A stretch of DNA of 64,000 bases from Arthrobacter celericrescens. GTDB taxonomy: Bacteria > Actinomycetota > Actinomycetes > Actinomycetales > Micrococcaceae. The notes under the pieces are model-generated. The model had not been told where the DNA came from. It did not search any database and saw only the letters and a program-made list of their open reading frames with translations. Position numbers and translations under genes: made by a program. Where the stretch lies: assembly GCF_003614925.1 (NCBI RefSeq), contig NZ_QYLP01000031.1:54436-118435 (forward strand), read 5' to 3'. Positions 43,057 through 53,237 of the stretch are shown one piece after another; within the stretch, counting starts at the first letter, position 1, and every line of letters begins with the position of its first letter.

Positions 43057-44190
43057 CTAGGTGGTCCTGCCTGCGTCCGGCCCGGATTCGGACCCGGCCT
43101 CCCCCGTGCCTCCGGCGGGCCGCTGCGCGGCTTCCGAAGGGGTGTCCGAGGGGGTTTTCCCGTCCGCGTCCGAGGGCGCCGAGGGGTGGGTCAGATCACT
43201 GTTCTTCTCCGGGAGATTACCACGCGAACCACTATCTGAGACAGAACTGTCCGAATCATGACCGGTGAGAGTGGTCACGTCGCGGTCCGGTCCGTGGCCC
43301 GCCAGGTAAACCGAATCGGGGGCTTTGGCGGCCCGGATTCCGAGCAGGACAAAGATGATGAGGGCCGCGAGGAAGACGAAAATGCTGGTCCAGACGTTCA
43401 GGCGGGTGCTGATCCCGAACAGGGTGATCTGCTCGGCGTCGTCGATCCTCAGCGCCTCGATCCAGACCCGGCCGAGCGTGTAGTACATCGCGTACAGCCA
43501 GAACAGCCGGCCGCGGCGGAAGTGGAAGCGGCGGTCCAGGAGGAGCAGGATTGCGACACCGGCCAGGTTCCAGAGCGATTCGTAGAGGAACGTCGGGTGG
43601 AAGAGCGTGTCGGCCGGCATTCCGGCCGGGAAGTTCGGGCTGGCGGGGTCGATCTGCAGGCCCCAGGGCAGGCTGGTCGGCCCGCCGAAGAGCTCCTGGT
43701 TGAACCAGTTGCCCCAGCGCCCGATAGCCTGGGCCAGCAGCAGCCCCGGGGCGGCTGCGTCCAGGAAGGCAGTGAGCTTGAGGCCAAGCCGGCGGCAGCC
43801 GATCCAGGCACCGACGGCGCCGAGGACCACGGCACCCCAGATGCCCAGGCCGCCGCGCCAGACCTGCGGGATCAGCCTGAGGTCACCCGTGCCGTCGAAG
43901 CCAGGGCCGAAGTAGGCGTCGGGCGAGGAGAACACATGGTAGAGCCGTCCGCCGATGATCCCGAAGGGGATGGCCCAGATGGCGATGTCCCACAGGCTGC
44001 CTTCGGGCGCGCCGCGGCGCTTCCAGCGGACCGCGGTCAGCCACAAGCCGACGACGATGCCGAGCAGGATGCACAGCGCGTAAGCGTGGATACGCAAAGT
44101 CCCCCACGGCAGCGGGATGTCGAATCCGGACCAGCCCGGACTGGGAATGCTCAGTGGGGCCGCTGCTGCTGCGTGGAGGAGGCTCTGCAT
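43057..44190 (-). CDS. lgt: Prolipoprotein diacylglyceryl transferase
   Basis: The 377-residue polytopic membrane protein is of Lgt type. It has the signature AIGRWGNWFNQELFGGP, GGRLYHVFSSPDAYF, and seven hydrophobic segments. It transfers diacylglycerol from phosphatidylglycerol to the lipobox cysteine of prelipoproteins. The C-terminal tail after about residue 295 is long, charged and rich in Ser, Asp and Pro, as often in Actinobacteria, and is probably disordered. It lies 46 bases downstream of trpA, at the end of the trp cluster. Confidence 0.95.
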   Translation of the reverse strand: MQSLLHAAAAAPLSIPSPGWSGFDIPLPWGTLRIHAYALCILLGIVVGLWLTAVRWKRRGAPEGSLWDIAIWAIPFGIIGGRLYHVFSSPDAYFGPGFDGTGDLRLIPQVWRGGLGIWGAVVLGAVGAWIGCRRLGLKLTAFLDAAAPGLLLAQAIGRWGNWFNQELFGGPTSLPWGLQIDPASPNFPAGMPADTLFHPTFLYESLWNLAGVAILLLLDRRFHFRRGRLFWLYAMYYTLGRVWIEALRIDDAEQITLFGISTRLNVWTSIFVFLAALIIFVLLGIRAAKAPDSVYLAGHGPDRDVTTLTGHDSDSSVSDSGSRGNLPEKNSDLTHPSAPSDADGKTPSDTPSEAAQRPAGGTGEAGSESGPDAGRTT

Positions 44191-44236
44191 GTGCTTAGGT
44201 TGTTCCTTTTCCTGGGGCTGCGCTCGATACTGGCGG

Positions 44237-45046
44237 TCAGGCCTGCGCGGTTTCCCGGCGGAGGCCGGCGCTGAGGTCCTTGGTGAGCTTCCCGACGGCG
44301 TCCACGCCGCCGTCGCGCACGGCCGCTACCAGCGCGCTGCCGACGATCACGCCGTCGGCGTAGGCCGCGATTTCGCGGACGTGCTCGGGGGTGGAGACCC
44401 CCAGGCCGACGCAGACGCGTTCGGCACCTGCGGCGTGGGTGTCGGCGACGAGCTTCTCGGCGCTGCCGCTGACGGCCTGGCGGGTGCCGGTGATGCCCAT
44501 GATGGACACCGCATAGACGAAGCCGCGGCTGGCCTTGACGGTCATTTCCAGGCGCTCGGGCGTTGAGGAGGGCGCCACGAGGAACACCCGGTCCAGTCCG
44601 TACTTGTCCGAGGCCTCGAGCCATTCGGCGGCCTCGTCCGGGATGAGGTCGGGCGTGATGAGGCCCGCTCCCCCGGCTTCGGCGAGGCGGCGGGAGAACT
44701 CGTCCACGCCCATGCGCATGACGGGGTTCCAGTAAGTCATGACCAGCACGGCGGCATCGGTGACGGCGGTGATGCCGGCCACGACGTCGAAGACGCTGGC
44801 CACGCGGAAGCCGTTGGCGATCGCCTCGGTGGTGGCGGCCTGGATGACGGGGCCGTCCATGACGGGGTCCGAGTACGGGATGCCGATCTCGATGAGGTCG
44901 GCGCCGTTGCGGGCCAGGGCGATGCCGGCGTCGATGCTGGCCTGCACGTCCGGGTAGCCGGCGGGCAGGTAGCCGATGAGGGCAGCGCGTCCCTCGGCCT
45001 TGGCGCGGTCGATCGCGGCAGCGGACTTGCTGGTGGTTTCGCTCAT
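44237..45046 (-). CDS. trpA: Tryptophan synthase alpha chain
   Basis: The 269-residue TIM barrel cleaves indole-3-glycerol phosphate to indole, which passes to TrpB. It has the catalytic glutamate in [17 protein letters not shown] with the following aspartate region ([11 protein letters not shown]) and the phosphate-binding [16 protein letters not shown] 45046 overlaps the trpB stop by 4 bases (ATGA), so the two subunits are translationally coupled. Confidence 0.97.
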   Translation of the reverse strand: MSETTSKSAAAIDRAKAEGRAALIGYLPAGYPDVQASIDAGIALARNGADLIEIGIPYSDPVMDGPVIQAATTEAIANGFRVASVFDVVAGITAVTDAAVLVMTYWNPVMRMGVDEFSRRLAEAGGAGLITPDLIPDEAAEWLEASDKYGLDRVFLVAPSSTPERLEMTVKASRGFVYAVSIMGITGTRQAVSGSAEKLVADTHAAGAERVCVGLGVSTPEHVREIAAYADGVIVGSALVAAVRDGGVDAVGKLTKDLSAGLRRETAQA

Positions 45047-46458
45047 CGGTTCTGCTCCTCCGTGCTGCGCTGGTCCTCCGTGCTGCGCTGGTCCTCTGAG
45101 CCACGCTCGGCAGGTCCCTTGGGTGCGCGGGTGGAAAGTGTGGTGCCCTTGACGTTGCCGTCTTCGTCGAGCATGTCGAACCAGGCGGCCGCCGTCTCGA
45201 CGTCCTTGTCACCGCGTCCGGAGAGGTTCACGATGATCGAGACCTCCGACGGGTCTGCCTTGCCTTCGGTGAGGCGCTGGCCCACCTTGATGGCGCCGGC
45301 CAGGGCGTGGGCGGACTCGATGGCGGGCAGGATGCCTTCGGTACGGCACAGGAGCCGGAACGCGTCCATTGCCTCGGTATCCGTGATCGGTTCGTAGCTG
45401 ACGCGGCCGATGTCGGCGAGGTAGGAATGCTCCGGGCCGACGCTCGGGTAGTCCAGGCCGGCGGAGATCGAGTGCGATTCGACGGTCTGGCCGTCTTCGT
45501 CCTGCATGAGGTACGAGCGGGCACCGTGCAGCACACCGGGGCGGCCCAGGGTGATGGCAGCGGCGTGGCGGCCGGTCTCGACGCCGTCGCCGCCGGCCTC
45601 GAAGCCGTAGATCTTCACGGAGGAGTCGTCCAGGAAGGCGTGGAAGAGGCCGATCGCGTTCGATCCGCCGCCGATGCAGGCGCAGACGGCGTCGGGCAGC
45701 TTGCCGGTCTGGTCCAGGATCTGGGCGCGGGCTTCCTCGCCGATGACCTCGTGGAAGAAGCGCACCATGGCCGGGAAGGGGTGGGCTCCGGCCGCGGTGC
45801 CCAGCAGGTAGTGGGTGTTTTCGACGTTGGTGACCCAGTCGCGCAGGGCGTCGTTGATGGCGTCCTTGAGGGTCTGGGAGCCGTTGGTCACCGGGACCAC
45901 CGTGGCACCGAGCAGCTGCATGCGTGCCACGTTCAGGGCCTGGCGGCGGCAGTCTTCGGCGCCCATGTAGACGACGCATTCCAAGCCGAGCAGGGCTGCC
46001 GCGGTGGCGCTGGCGACACCGTGCTGGCCGGCGCCGGTTTCGGCGATCACGCGGGTCTTGCCCATGCGCTTGGCAAGCAGGGCCTGGCCGAGGACGTTGT
46101 TGATCTTGTGCGAACCGGTGTGGTTGAGGTCTTCGCGCTTGAGGAAGATCCGGGCTCCGCCGGCGTGCTCGGAGAAACGCTTGGCTTCGGTGAGCAGGGA
46201 CGGGCGGCCCGAGTAGTTCTTGTTCAGGTCATTGAGCTGGGCAATGAACTCGGGATCGGCCTTGGCCTTCTCGAAGGTGTCCTGCACCTCGTCCAGGGCC
46301 GCGATGAGCGACTCCGGCATCCAGCGTCCGCCGTAGGAACCGAAGTAGGGCCCGCTCGCGTTACGCAGCGAAGCTCCGCCCTGCAGGAATGCGTCGGCCG
46401 CATTCTGCTCCGGCTTGGATGTTGGTGCGTCCACCAAAGGTCTCACCGTCCTGTTCAA
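45043..46458 (-). CDS. trpB: Tryptophan synthase beta chain
   Basis: The up to 471-residue PLP enzyme joins indole and serine. It has the PLP lysine region [37 protein letters not shown], and the phosphate-binding GGGSNAIG. The C-terminal 30 residues are an unusual charged extension with a repeated EDQRST motif, encoded by two 18-base direct repeats (45061-45078, 45079-45096). The start is unclear: TTG 46458 opens the frame, but GTG codons slightly downstream are possible. Confidence 0.96.
   Translation of the reverse strand: MNRTVRPLVDAPTSKPEQNAADAFLQGGASLRNASGPYFGSYGGRWMPESLIAALDEVQDTFEKAKADPEFIAQLNDLNKNYSGRPSLLTEAKRFSEHAGGARIFLKREDLNHTGSHKINNVLGQALLAKRMGKTRVIAETGAGQHGVASATAAALLGLECVVYMGAEDCRRQALNVARMQLLGATVVPVTNGSQTLKDAINDALRDWVTNVENTHYLLGTAAGAHPFPAMVRFFHEVIGEEARAQILDQTGKLPDAVCACIGGGSNAIGLFHAFLDDSSVKIYGFEAGGDGVETGRHAAAITLGRPGVLHGARSYLMQDEDGQTVESHSISAGLDYPSVGPEHSYLADIGRVSYEPITDTEAMDAFRLLCRTEGILPAIESAHALAGAIKVGQRLTEGKADPSEVSIIVNLSGRGDKDVETAAAWFDMLDEDGNVKGTTLSTRAPKGPAERGSEDQRSTEDQRSTEEQNR
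45061..45096. repeat. Two adjacent 18-bp direct repeats in the trpB 3' end
   Basis: CGTGCTGCGCTGGTCCTC occurs twice in a row and encodes the repeated EDQRST in the TrpB tail. The unit length keeps the frame, so copy number can vary harmlessly. Confidence 0.8.
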
Positions 46459-46524
46459 TTAGTGCTCGGGTCAGTTGATGGTTCGGGTCCTCCCAGGCGG
46501 CGCAGCGCCGCCCGGGAGCTGGCG

Positions 46525-47343
46525 TCAGCGGCTGACGGCCATGGCGGCCGCGCCGGCCGCCTTGAATTCGGCGATGCGTTCCCGGGGCGTCGAGTCGCTG
46601 ACCAGCGCCTCTCCCACGAGGATCGCGTGGGCGCCGTTGCCCGCGTAGTGTGCGACGTCGTCGGCGTTCCGCACGCCCGATTCCGCCACGACGACGGCGC
46701 CCGCAGGAATGTTTCCGGCAAGCGAGGCGAAAAGGGAACGGTCGACGTCGAGCGTCTTGAGGTTGCGCACGTTCACGCCGATGATGCGCGCCTGGGCGGC
46801 GGCCGCACGCTCGATTTCCTCGGGCGTGTGGGTCTCGACCAGCACGTTCATGCCGAGCTCGTGGCTCAGGGCGCTGAACTCCTGCAGTTGGGCGTCGGAC
46901 AGGGCCGCGACGATCAGCAGGATCAGGTCCGCGCCGTGGGCGCGGGCTTCCCAGATCTGGTACTCGTCCACCGTGAAGTCCTTGCGGAGCAGCGGGATGT
47001 CGACGGCGGCCCGTACGGTGTCCAGGTCGGCGAGCGAACCGTTGAAGCGGCGTTCCTCGGTGAGGACGCTGATCACGGAGGCACCGCCGTCGGCGTACTG
47101 CACGGCGAGGGCGGCGGGGTCTGTGATCGAGGCGAGGTGACCCTTGGAGGGGCTGCGGCGCTTGATCTCAGCGATGACCTTCAGCTCATCGCGCTGCGCC
47201 GCGGGCCCGCCGAGGGCGGTCCAGGCGTCCAGTGCCGGGGCCGCCGCGAGGGCGCGTTCCTTGACCTCGGCGAGGCTGCTCAGCCGCTGGCGGGCAGCCA
47301 TGTCCTCCCTGACACCGACGATGATGTCATCAAGAACGGTCAC
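46525..47343 (-). CDS. trpC: Indole-3-glycerol phosphate synthase
   Basis: The 272-residue TIM barrel has the IGPS signature VIAEIKRRSPSKGHL, then LLRKDFTVDEYQIWEARAHGAD and VVAESGVRNADDV. It makes indole-3-glycerol phosphate, the substrate of TrpA. GTG 47343 lies 2 bases after the stop of the small membrane-protein gene. It is 66 bases upstream of trpB. No fused PRA isomerase domain is present, as usual in Actinobacteria, where PriA does this step. Confidence 0.96.
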   Translation of the reverse strand: MTVLDDIIVGVREDMAARQRLSSLAEVKERALAAAPALDAWTALGGPAAQRDELKVIAEIKRRSPSKGHLASITDPAALAVQYADGGASVISVLTEERRFNGSLADLDTVRAAVDIPLLRKDFTVDEYQIWEARAHGADLILLIVAALSDAQLQEFSALSHELGMNVLVETHTPEEIERAAAAQARIIGVNVRNLKTLDVDRSLFASLAGNIPAGAVVVAESGVRNADDVAHYAGNGAHAILVGEALVSDSTPRERIAEFKAAGAAAMAVSR

Positions 47344-47345
47344 AG

Positions 47346-47618
47346 TCAGTGGCCGGCGTTCTTCAGCTTGCTGCCGCCGACGCCGTAACCGGCCTTACGC
47401 ATGGCCCAGCCGGCGATGAGGCCGGCGACCATCACCACTGCGCCGGCGATGAACACCGGGGTGTTGGCGATGACGAAAGCAATGGAGGACACGAGGGCCC
47501 CGACGAGCATGACAATCACGCAAGTCCACGCGGCCGGGCTGTTGCCGTGGCCGATGGCGTCGCTGTGGCTGGCGGCGGTTTCGGGGGCTTTGCTGGCGGA
47601 CAAGGTGGTTTTGCTCAT
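47346..47618 (-). CDS. HGxxPAAW-family small membrane protein
   Basis: The 90-residue protein has HGNSPAAWT (residues about 24-32) immediately before two membrane helices (VIVMLVGALVSSIAFVIA and FIAGAVVMVAGLIAGWAM). This signature family of unknown function is regularly found inside actinobacterial trp operons between the TIGR02234-type membrane protein and trpC, as here. Confidence 0.85.
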   Translation of the reverse strand: MSKTTLSASKAPETAASHSDAIGHGNSPAAWTCVIVMLVGALVSSIAFVIANTPVFIAGAVVMVAGLIAGWAMRKAGYGVGGSKLKNAGH

Positions 47619-47706
47619 GGTGGAATCTCCTCAGGATGGATACTGCTTACATTCTGCCATTTATTGGCAGGCCCCGGGACACGGCCGGCGCCGTGGCCCG
47701 CACACG

Positions 47707-48321
47707 TTACGTCGGGTCTTCGCCGCGGGAGAGGCTGTCCCAGCTGTCGATCTCGTCAACGGGGCCGCTGCCGGCGCGGGCGGTCTGCCCGCGGTCGTAC
47801 TTGGTCCGCGTCTTCCAGTAGCGGCCGGCCGCAGGCAGCCCCAGTGCGCACAGTGCCAGGAGCGAGGCGGCGACGACGGCGAGGACCGGGAAGGGCGTGG
47901 CGCTCACTGCGGCCTGGCCGCCGGAGATGCCCGTGCTGGCGGCGATGGTGCCCTGGGCGGCGCCGAGCGGATCGGCGAGCACGGTTGCGGCCGCAACGAT
48001 GATTCCGGCCGAGGCCAGCAGGACGAGCGCGGCGATGATCCATCGCGCGATCCTGCCGGCGATCGAGGCCGCCAGTCCCCCGGCGAGGGCCACCAGGGCC
48101 AGGGCGGTCACCGCGGTGGCCGCCTTGCTGCCCTGGACGTGGAGCTCGGCGTTGGCTGCGGCCGCGGGGTCCAGGCGGACGTCGATCCAGCTTTGGGTGG
48201 TGGTGCCGAACACCGCCAGGGCGAACACGGCCGTGGCCAGCACAAGGTTTGCCTTGCGCGCCCAGAACGGCGGCTTCACGGGCCGTTCCGTTCCCGCGCC
48301 GCGGGCATCTGCGGACGTCAC
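47707..48321 (-). CDS. Trp operon-associated membrane protein (TIGR02234-type)
   Basis: The 204-residue protein has four hydrophobic segments (about 22-40, 70-90, 95-120, 145-165) and the family-like TTQSWIDVRLD after the first one. Family members occur in actinobacterial trp operons; function is unknown. GTG 48321 overlaps the trpE stop by 4 bases. Confidence 0.85.
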   Translation of the reverse strand: MTSADARGAGTERPVKPPFWARKANLVLATAVFALAVFGTTTQSWIDVRLDPAAAANAELHVQGSKAATAVTALALVALAGGLAASIAGRIARWIIAALVLLASAGIIVAAATVLADPLGAAQGTIAASTGISGGQAAVSATPFPVLAVVAASLLALCALGLPAAGRYWKTRTKYDRGQTARAGSGPVDEIDSWDSLSRGEDPT

Positions 48322-49922
48322 TTGGCACTTGCCCCGCTGCTGCCGGTTCCGGCTCCCCCGGAGCTGCCGGCGCCGCCGTCGACCGATTCGGCCGAGATGT
48401 TGCGCAGCGACGCGGCGATGTGCGCGGCGCGCAGCGGTGCCGCCGCCTTGTTCACGGTTTCCAGCGCTTCGGCGGGCTTGTGCGAATCGGCGACGATGCC
48501 GCCGCCGGCCTGGACGTAGGCCCGGCCTTCACGCAGCAGGGCCGAGCGGATCGCGATGGCCATGTCCATGTCGCCGGCGAAGTCGAGGTACCCCACCACG
48601 CCGCCGTAGATGCCACGGCGGTGCGGTTCGAGTTCGTCCAGCAGGCGCAGGGCGCGCGGCTTGGGCGCCCCGGACAACGTGCCGGCCGGGAAGGTGGCCT
48701 TCAGGACGTCATATGCGGTGGCTCCGGGTGCGAGGTCGCCGACGACGGTGGAGACGAGGTGCATGATGTGGCTGAAGCGCTCGACCTCCATGAACTGGGT
48801 GACGTCCACGGTGCCCGCGACGCAGACCTTCGAGAGGTCGTTGCGGGACAGGTCCACCAGCATGAGGTGCTCGGCGCGTTCCTTCTGGTCCGCGAGCAGT
48901 TCTGTGGCCAGGGCCTTGTCCGCTTCGACGGTCTTGCCACGGGGGCGCGAACCGGCGATGGGGTGGGTGATGACCTCCCCGTCCTTCACGGTGACGAGGG
49001 CTTCCGGGGACGAGCCCACGATCGTGTAGGCCCGCCCGTCGGCGTCCTCGAGGCTGAAGAGGTACATGTACGGGCTCGGGTTGGTGTTGCGCAGCACCCG
49101 GTACACGTCCAGCGGGTCGGCGGCGCACTCCAGTTCGAAGCGGCGCGAGATGACCACCTGGAACACCTCGCCGTCCACGATCGCTTCCTTGCCGCGGTCG
49201 ATGGCGTTCAGGTATTCCTGCTCGTCCCACCGCTCCTGCACGCTGGAGGCGAAGTCGAGCGCCTCGTTGGCCAGGACTGAAACAGGCTGCGCCACGGGGG
49301 TGCTGATCCGTTCGAGCAGGGCCTTCACCCGGGCGACGGCGTCGTGCCAGGCTTCGTCCACCCGCTCGGAGCTGTTGTCGAAGTTGATGGCGTTGGCGAT
49401 CAGCAGGACGGTGCCGTCCATGTTGTCGTGCACGGCCATGTCCGTGACGAGGTTCAGCGCCATTTCGGGCAGCTGGAGGTCGTCCTCGGGCGGGCTGGTC
49501 AGCTTCTCCCAGTGCCGCACGGTCTCCCAGCCGAGGAAGCCCACCAGGCCGGAGGTGAACGGCGGCAGGCCCGGGAAACGCTCGGTCTGGAGCGCGGCCA
49601 CGGTGTCCCGGACGGCGTCGACGGGGCTGCCGTCAACGGGCACGCCGACGGGCGGTTCGCCGATCCAGTGGGCCTGGCCGTCCTTGCTGGTCAGGGTGGC
49701 GCGGGACCGTGCGCCGATGAACGAATAGCGGGACCACACGCCGCCCACGGCGGCCGATTCCATCAGGAAGGTGCCGGGCTCGCCCTGCGCCAGCTTGCGG
49801 TAGAGCCCGATCGGGGTCTCCGCGTCGGCCAGCACCTTCAGGCGGACCGGAATGACCCTGCTGTGTGCGGCGAGTTCGCGGAACTCCTCCAGGCCCGGGC
49901 TGATGATTCCAAGGTCCTGCAT
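48318..49922 (-). CDS. trpE: Anthranilate synthase component I
   Basis: The 534-residue enzyme converts chorismate to anthranilate using ammonia from a glutaminase partner. It has the chorismate-binding C-terminal domain with GSSPEALVTVKDGEVITHPIAGSRPRG, VDLSRNDLSKVC and the FPAGTLSGAPKPRALRLLDELE motif. The N-terminal LLESAAVGGVWSRYSFIG-like region (FLMESAAVGGVWSRYSFIG) binds the tryptophan feedback inhibitor. No trpG or trpD is in the window. It lies between hisI and the membrane-protein gene on the same strand. Confidence 0.96.
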   Translation of the reverse strand: MQDLGIISPGLEEFRELAAHSRVIPVRLKVLADAETPIGLYRKLAQGEPGTFLMESAAVGGVWSRYSFIGARSRATLTSKDGQAHWIGEPPVGVPVDGSPVDAVRDTVAALQTERFPGLPPFTSGLVGFLGWETVRHWEKLTSPPEDDLQLPEMALNLVTDMAVHDNMDGTVLLIANAINFDNSSERVDEAWHDAVARVKALLERISTPVAQPVSVLANEALDFASSVQERWDEQEYLNAIDRGKEAIVDGEVFQVVISRRFELECAADPLDVYRVLRNTNPSPYMYLFSLEDADGRAYTIVGSSPEALVTVKDGEVITHPIAGSRPRGKTVEADKALATELLADQKERAEHLMLVDLSRNDLSKVCVAGTVDVTQFMEVERFSHIMHLVSTVVGDLAPGATAYDVLKATFPAGTLSGAPKPRALRLLDELEPHRRGIYGGVVGYLDFAGDMDMAIAIRSALLREGRAYVQAGGGIVADSHKPAEALETVNKAAAPLRAAHIAASLRNISAESVDGGAGSSGGAGTGSSGASAK

Positions 49923-49990
49923 GGCTATTCTTCTCCGCCTCTTCTTGTGTCGGGGTGGGGGCAGTGGGGTGGCTCAGTCGCGGGCGCCGG

Positions 49991-50383
49991 TCACTGGGCC
50001 GAAGCAACGGCCCCGAGGTCCCGGCCGTCAAAGCAGGTCCGGGTTCCGGTGTGGCAGGCGGCGCCGACCTGGTCGACGCGGACCAGCAGGGCGTCGCCGT
50101 CGCAGTCCAGGGCGACTGATTTGACGAACTGGACGTGCCCGGACGTGTCTCCCTTGCGCCAGTACTCCTGGCGGGACCGGGAGTAGAACGTGACGCGCCC
50201 GCTGGTCAGGGTGCGGTGCAGGGCTTCGTCGTCCATCCAGCCCAGCATGAGCACTTCGCCGCTGTCATGCTGCTGGATGATGGCGGCCACCAGGCCGGCA
50301 GGATCGCGTTTCAGGGCAGCGGCAATTTCCTCCGGGAGGGGGCCTGCGGCAAGGGCGGTGCTGGGTACTGGCTGATCAGACAT
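49991..50383 (-). CDS. hisI: Phosphoribosyl-AMP cyclohydrolase
   Basis: The 130-residue enzyme of the third step of histidine synthesis has [33 protein letters not shown] and the metal-binding [29 protein letters not shown] 50383 is used because the family begins here; the frame stays open upstream to 50539 without similarity. It is separated from hisF-hisG-hisE by a plus-strand gene, and lies 68 bases upstream of trpE, so the two pathways may share a transcript. Confidence 0.96.
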   Translation of the reverse strand: MSDQPVPSTALAAGPLPEEIAAALKRDPAGLVAAIIQQHDSGEVLMLGWMDDEALHRTLTSGRVTFYSRSRQEYWRKGDTSGHVQFVKSVALDCDGDALLVRVDQVGAACHTGTRTCFDGRDLGAVASAQ

Positions 50384-50469
50384 CGGATCAAGTCTAGTGC
50401 CTTCGGGAGTCCGGGAATCCAGCGGCGGTTCCAGTGCGCATCCGGGCTGCTCTCGTGCTAATTTCACAA

Positions 50470-51117
50470 GTGATGCATTTCGTCGATCCCTCCCGTGAAG
50501 TATTGGCCGAAACCCTTCTGGCGGCCGGTCCTGACTCACCCACGCTCTGCGAAGGGTGGCAGACCCGGGACCTCGCCGCGCACCTGTATCTGCGCGAACG
50601 GAAAGCGGCCGTGGGGATCGGCCTGCTGGTGAAGGGGCTGGCCAAGGCCTCGGACAAGGCCACCGCCAAGCTCGCGGCCAGGCTCGATTCGCCGGACGCC
50701 TACGCAGAACTCGTCAACACCTTCCGTAGCGGCCCGCCGGCACTCTCGCCGCTGCGCATCAAGGCCCTGGACGAGTCCTCCAACCTCATCGAGTATTTCG
50801 TGCACACCGAGGACATCCGCCGCGCCGGCGACCGCTGGGCACCCCGGGCCCTGGACGAGGCATACTCGGACGCACTGTGGGACGAACTGATCAAGCGCGC
50901 CGCGATCCTCTACCGAGGAGTGGACCTCGGCATTGTGCTGGTCCGCCCCACCGGCCCGCGCCATGTGGCCAAGCGGGCCCCGGTGTCGGTGGCGATCGTC
51001 GGCGACCCGGGCGAATTGCTGATGCACGCCCACGGCCGGACCCGGCACGCGCTGGTCACCTTCGAGGGCCAGCCGGACGCCGTCGCGCTCCTGCAGTCGG
51101 CCGAAGTCGGTCTCTGA
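50470..51117 (+). CDS. TIGR03085-family protein (DinB/mycothiol-dependent type)
   Basis: About 215 residues. The protein begins with [42 protein letters not shown], where the N-terminal helices carry the metal-binding histidine typical of DinB-like and maleylpyruvate-isomerase-like proteins. It continues with [12 protein letters not shown], whose histidine is another ligand. Substrate unknown; relatives are mycothiol-dependent. TAATTT (50459-50464) stands five bases before GTG 50470, followed at once by ATG 50473, so a leaderless start is likely. It is the only plus-strand protein gene in the his region. Confidence 0.8.
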   Translation: MMHFVDPSREVLAETLLAAGPDSPTLCEGWQTRDLAAHLYLRERKAAVGIGLLVKGLAKASDKATAKLAARLDSPDAYAELVNTFRSGPPALSPLRIKALDESSNLIEYFVHTEDIRRAGDRWAPRALDEAYSDALWDELIKRAAILYRGVDLGIVLVRPTGPRHVAKRAPVSVAIVGDPGELLMHAHGRTRHALVTFEGQPDAVALLQSAEVGL

Positions 51118-51139
51118 CGGCACCGCTCACTTAACGACG

Positions 51140-51173
51140 ACGGCGGGCCACCGGATTTCCGGTGGCCCGCCGT
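51140..51173. terminator. Bidirectional terminator between convergent genes
   Basis: A perfect 16-bp stem (51140-51155 with 51158-51173, arms ACGGCGGGCCACCGGA and its complement) lies 22 bases after the plus-strand stop and 14 bases after the hisF stop. Confidence 0.8.
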
Positions 51174-51187
51174 TCGTTTGGGGTGTG

Positions 51188-51964
51188 TCAGCGGACCTCG
51201 AAGCCCGCCGTGCGGATCGCGGTCTTGACCTGGGCGATCATGTCGTCCGGGCCGAAGTGGAAGACGGAGGCGGCCAGGACGGCGTCGGCCCCGGCTTCCA
51301 CGGCGGGCGGGAAGTGCGCGGGCTCGCCGGCGCCGCCCGAGGCGATGATCGGGATGGTCACGGCCGCCCGGACCAGGCGGATCAGCTCGAGGTCGAAGCC
51401 GTCCTTGGTGCCGTCGGCGTCGATGGAGTTCAGGAGGATCTCCCCCACGCCCCGGTCCGCGGCTTCCTTCGCCCAGGCGATGGCGTCGATCCCGGTGCCC
51501 TGGCGGCCGCCGTGGGTGGTCACCTCGAAGCCGGAGGGCGTGGGTTCGGAGCCCGGGCGGGTGCGGCGGGCGTCCACCGAAAGGACCAGCACCTGGGAGC
51601 CGAAGTGCCGGGTGATCTCGTTGATCACGTCCGGCCGGGCCACTGCGGCGGTGTTGATGGAGGCCTTGTCCGCGCCGTAGCGCAGCAGTTTGTCCACTTC
51701 GGCCACGCCGCGCACGCCGCCGCCGACAGTCAGCGGGATGAAGACCTCTTCGGCGGTGCGGCGCACGACGTCGAAGGTGGTCTCACGGTTCCCGGACGAG
51801 GCGGTGACGTCAAGGAAGGTCAGTTCGTCGGCCCCGCCGTTGTCGTAGCGGTGGGCAAGCTCCACCGGGTCGCCGGCGTCGCGGAGGCCTTCGAAGTTGA
51901 TCCCCTTGACCACCCGCCCGGCGTCGACGTCCAGGCACGGGATGACACGTACGGCTACAGCCAT
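51188..51964 (-). CDS. hisF: Imidazole glycerol phosphate synthase, cyclase subunit
   Basis: The 258-residue TIM barrel has the first catalytic aspartate in [18 protein letters not shown], the second in [19 protein letters not shown], and phosphate-binding GGGVR and ASGGAGEP. With HisH (not in the window) it forms imidazole glycerol phosphate and AICAR. It is downstream of hisG by 30 bases and ends at the bidirectional terminator. Confidence 0.97.
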   Translation of the reverse strand: MAVAVRVIPCLDVDAGRVVKGINFEGLRDAGDPVELAHRYDNGGADELTFLDVTASSGNRETTFDVVRRTAEEVFIPLTVGGGVRGVAEVDKLLRYGADKASINTAAVARPDVINEITRHFGSQVLVLSVDARRTRPGSEPTPSGFEVTTHGGRQGTGIDAIAWAKEAADRGVGEILLNSIDADGTKDGFDLELIRLVRAAVTIPIIASGGAGEPAHFPPAVEAGADAVLAASVFHFGPDDMIAQVKTAIRTAGFEVR

Positions 51965-51994
51965 GGTTGCTCCTGTGGGTTCGTGGAATCCGGA

Positions 51995-52855
51995 CTAGAT
52001 GCGGCAGGCGTGGATGCTGCTGACCAGGATGGCGCGGGCGCCGAGGTCGTACAGCTCGTCCATGATCCGGTTGGTTTCCTTCTTCGGAACCATGGAGCGC
52101 ACGGCCACCCAGTCGGAGTCGCGCAGCGGGGAGACCGTGGGCGATTCCAGGCCGGGGGTGAGGGCGGCGGCGTCTTCCACCAGGTCCTTGCGGATGTCGT
52201 AGTCCATGAGCACGTACTGGCGGGCGACCAGCACGCCCTGCAGGCGGCGGATCAGCACTTCGATTTCCTTGGCGGTGCCGTTGGCCGCGCCGCCTTCACC
52301 GGTGCGGCGGATGAGGACCGCTTCGGAGCGGAGGATCGGTTCGCCGAAGATTTCCATGCCGGCGGCTTTGAGGGTGTTGCCGGTCTCCACGACGTCGGCG
52401 ATGGCGTCCGCGACGCCGAGCCGCACCGAAGACTCCACGGCGCCGTCGAGGCGGACCACCTTGGCGTTGACGCCGCGTTCGGCGAGGTAGTCCCGCAGCA
52501 GGCCGTCGTAGCTGGTGGCGAGGCGCTTGCCTTCGAGCTGCTCGACGCCGGAGAAGTTGCCCACGGGTCCGGCGAAGCGGAAGGTCGAGGCGGCGAAGCC
52601 CAATGGCAGCAGTTCCTCGGCCTCCACCTGTGCGTCCAGGAGCAGGTCGCGGCCGGTGATTCCGACGTCGAGGGTTCCCTGGCCGACGTACACGGCGATG
52701 TCGCGGGGGCGCAGGAAGAAGAACTCGATTTCGTTGTCGGGATCGACCATGACCAGTTCGCGGGAGTCGCGGCGCTGGCGGTATCCCGCCTCGCTGAGCA
52801 TCGCGGAGGCGGCTTCGGACAGGGATCCCTTGTTGGGGACGGCTACTCGCAGCAT
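51995..52855 (-). CDS. hisG: ATP phosphoribosyltransferase (long form)
   Basis: The 286-residue protein is the first, feedback-regulated enzyme of histidine synthesis. It has LRVAVPNKGSLSEAA at the N-terminus and the PRPP-binding stretch GVADAIADVVETGNTLKAAG. The length and the C-terminal region (DWVAVRSMVPKKETNRIMDELYDLGARAILVSSIHACRI) show the ACT-like regulatory domain of the long form, so no HisZ is needed. It is preceded by hisE. Confidence 0.97.
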   Translation of the reverse strand: MLRVAVPNKGSLSEAASAMLSEAGYRQRRDSRELVMVDPDNEIEFFFLRPRDIAVYVGQGTLDVGITGRDLLLDAQVEAEELLPLGFAASTFRFAGPVGNFSGVEQLEGKRLATSYDGLLRDYLAERGVNAKVVRLDGAVESSVRLGVADAIADVVETGNTLKAAGMEIFGEPILRSEAVLIRRTGEGGAANGTAKEIEVLIRRLQGVLVARQYVLMDYDIRKDLVEDAAALTPGLESPTVSPLRDSDWVAVRSMVPKKETNRIMDELYDLGARAILVSSIHACRI

Positions 52856-52919
52856 GGGGAGTCTTTCTGGGGATTCTTGTGGAGGGGTTGGTTTTCAAGC
52901 ATGGGCCACGCGTGCGCGG

Positions 52920-53183
52920 CTACAGATGCTTGTAAACATCCTCCAGGTTCAGTCCCTTTGCCAGCATGAGGACCTGCAGGTGGTACAGCAGCTGGGAGAT
53001 TTCCTCGGCCGCGGCCTCGTCGGATTCGTATTCTGCAGCCATCCAGACTTCGGCGGCTTCTTCGACGACCTTCTTGCCGATGCCGTGGATTCCGGAGTCC
53101 AGTTCGGCGACGGTACGGGACCCTGCCGGACGGCTCGCTGCCTTTTCGCTCAGTTCTGCGAACAGCGTCTCGAAATTCTTCAC
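52920..53183 (-). CDS. hisE: Phosphoribosyl-ATP pyrophosphatase
   Basis: The 87-residue all-helical enzyme has [38 protein letters not shown], with the metal-binding glutamates of MazG/HisE type. It acts in the second step of histidine synthesis. It is separate from hisI here (not fused) and is the first gene of hisE-hisG-hisF. The start is GTG 53183. Confidence 0.96.
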   Translation of the reverse strand: MKNFETLFAELSEKAASRPAGSRTVAELDSGIHGIGKKVVEEAAEVWMAAEYESDEAAAEEISQLLYHLQVLMLAKGLNLEDVYKHL

Positions 53184-53237
53184 GCCCTACAGCCTACTTG
53201 TTCGGCGGGCGGAGCCGCTTCCCGGGGCCTTGCATGA

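Noticed and set aside
45307..47388. Long plus-strand frame opposite trpB and trpC
   Set aside because: Same reason: antisense to well-supported enzymes, with biased composition.
51185..52969. Long plus-strand frame opposite hisF and hisG
   Set aside because: Antisense shadow of two complete enzymes that carry all motifs.
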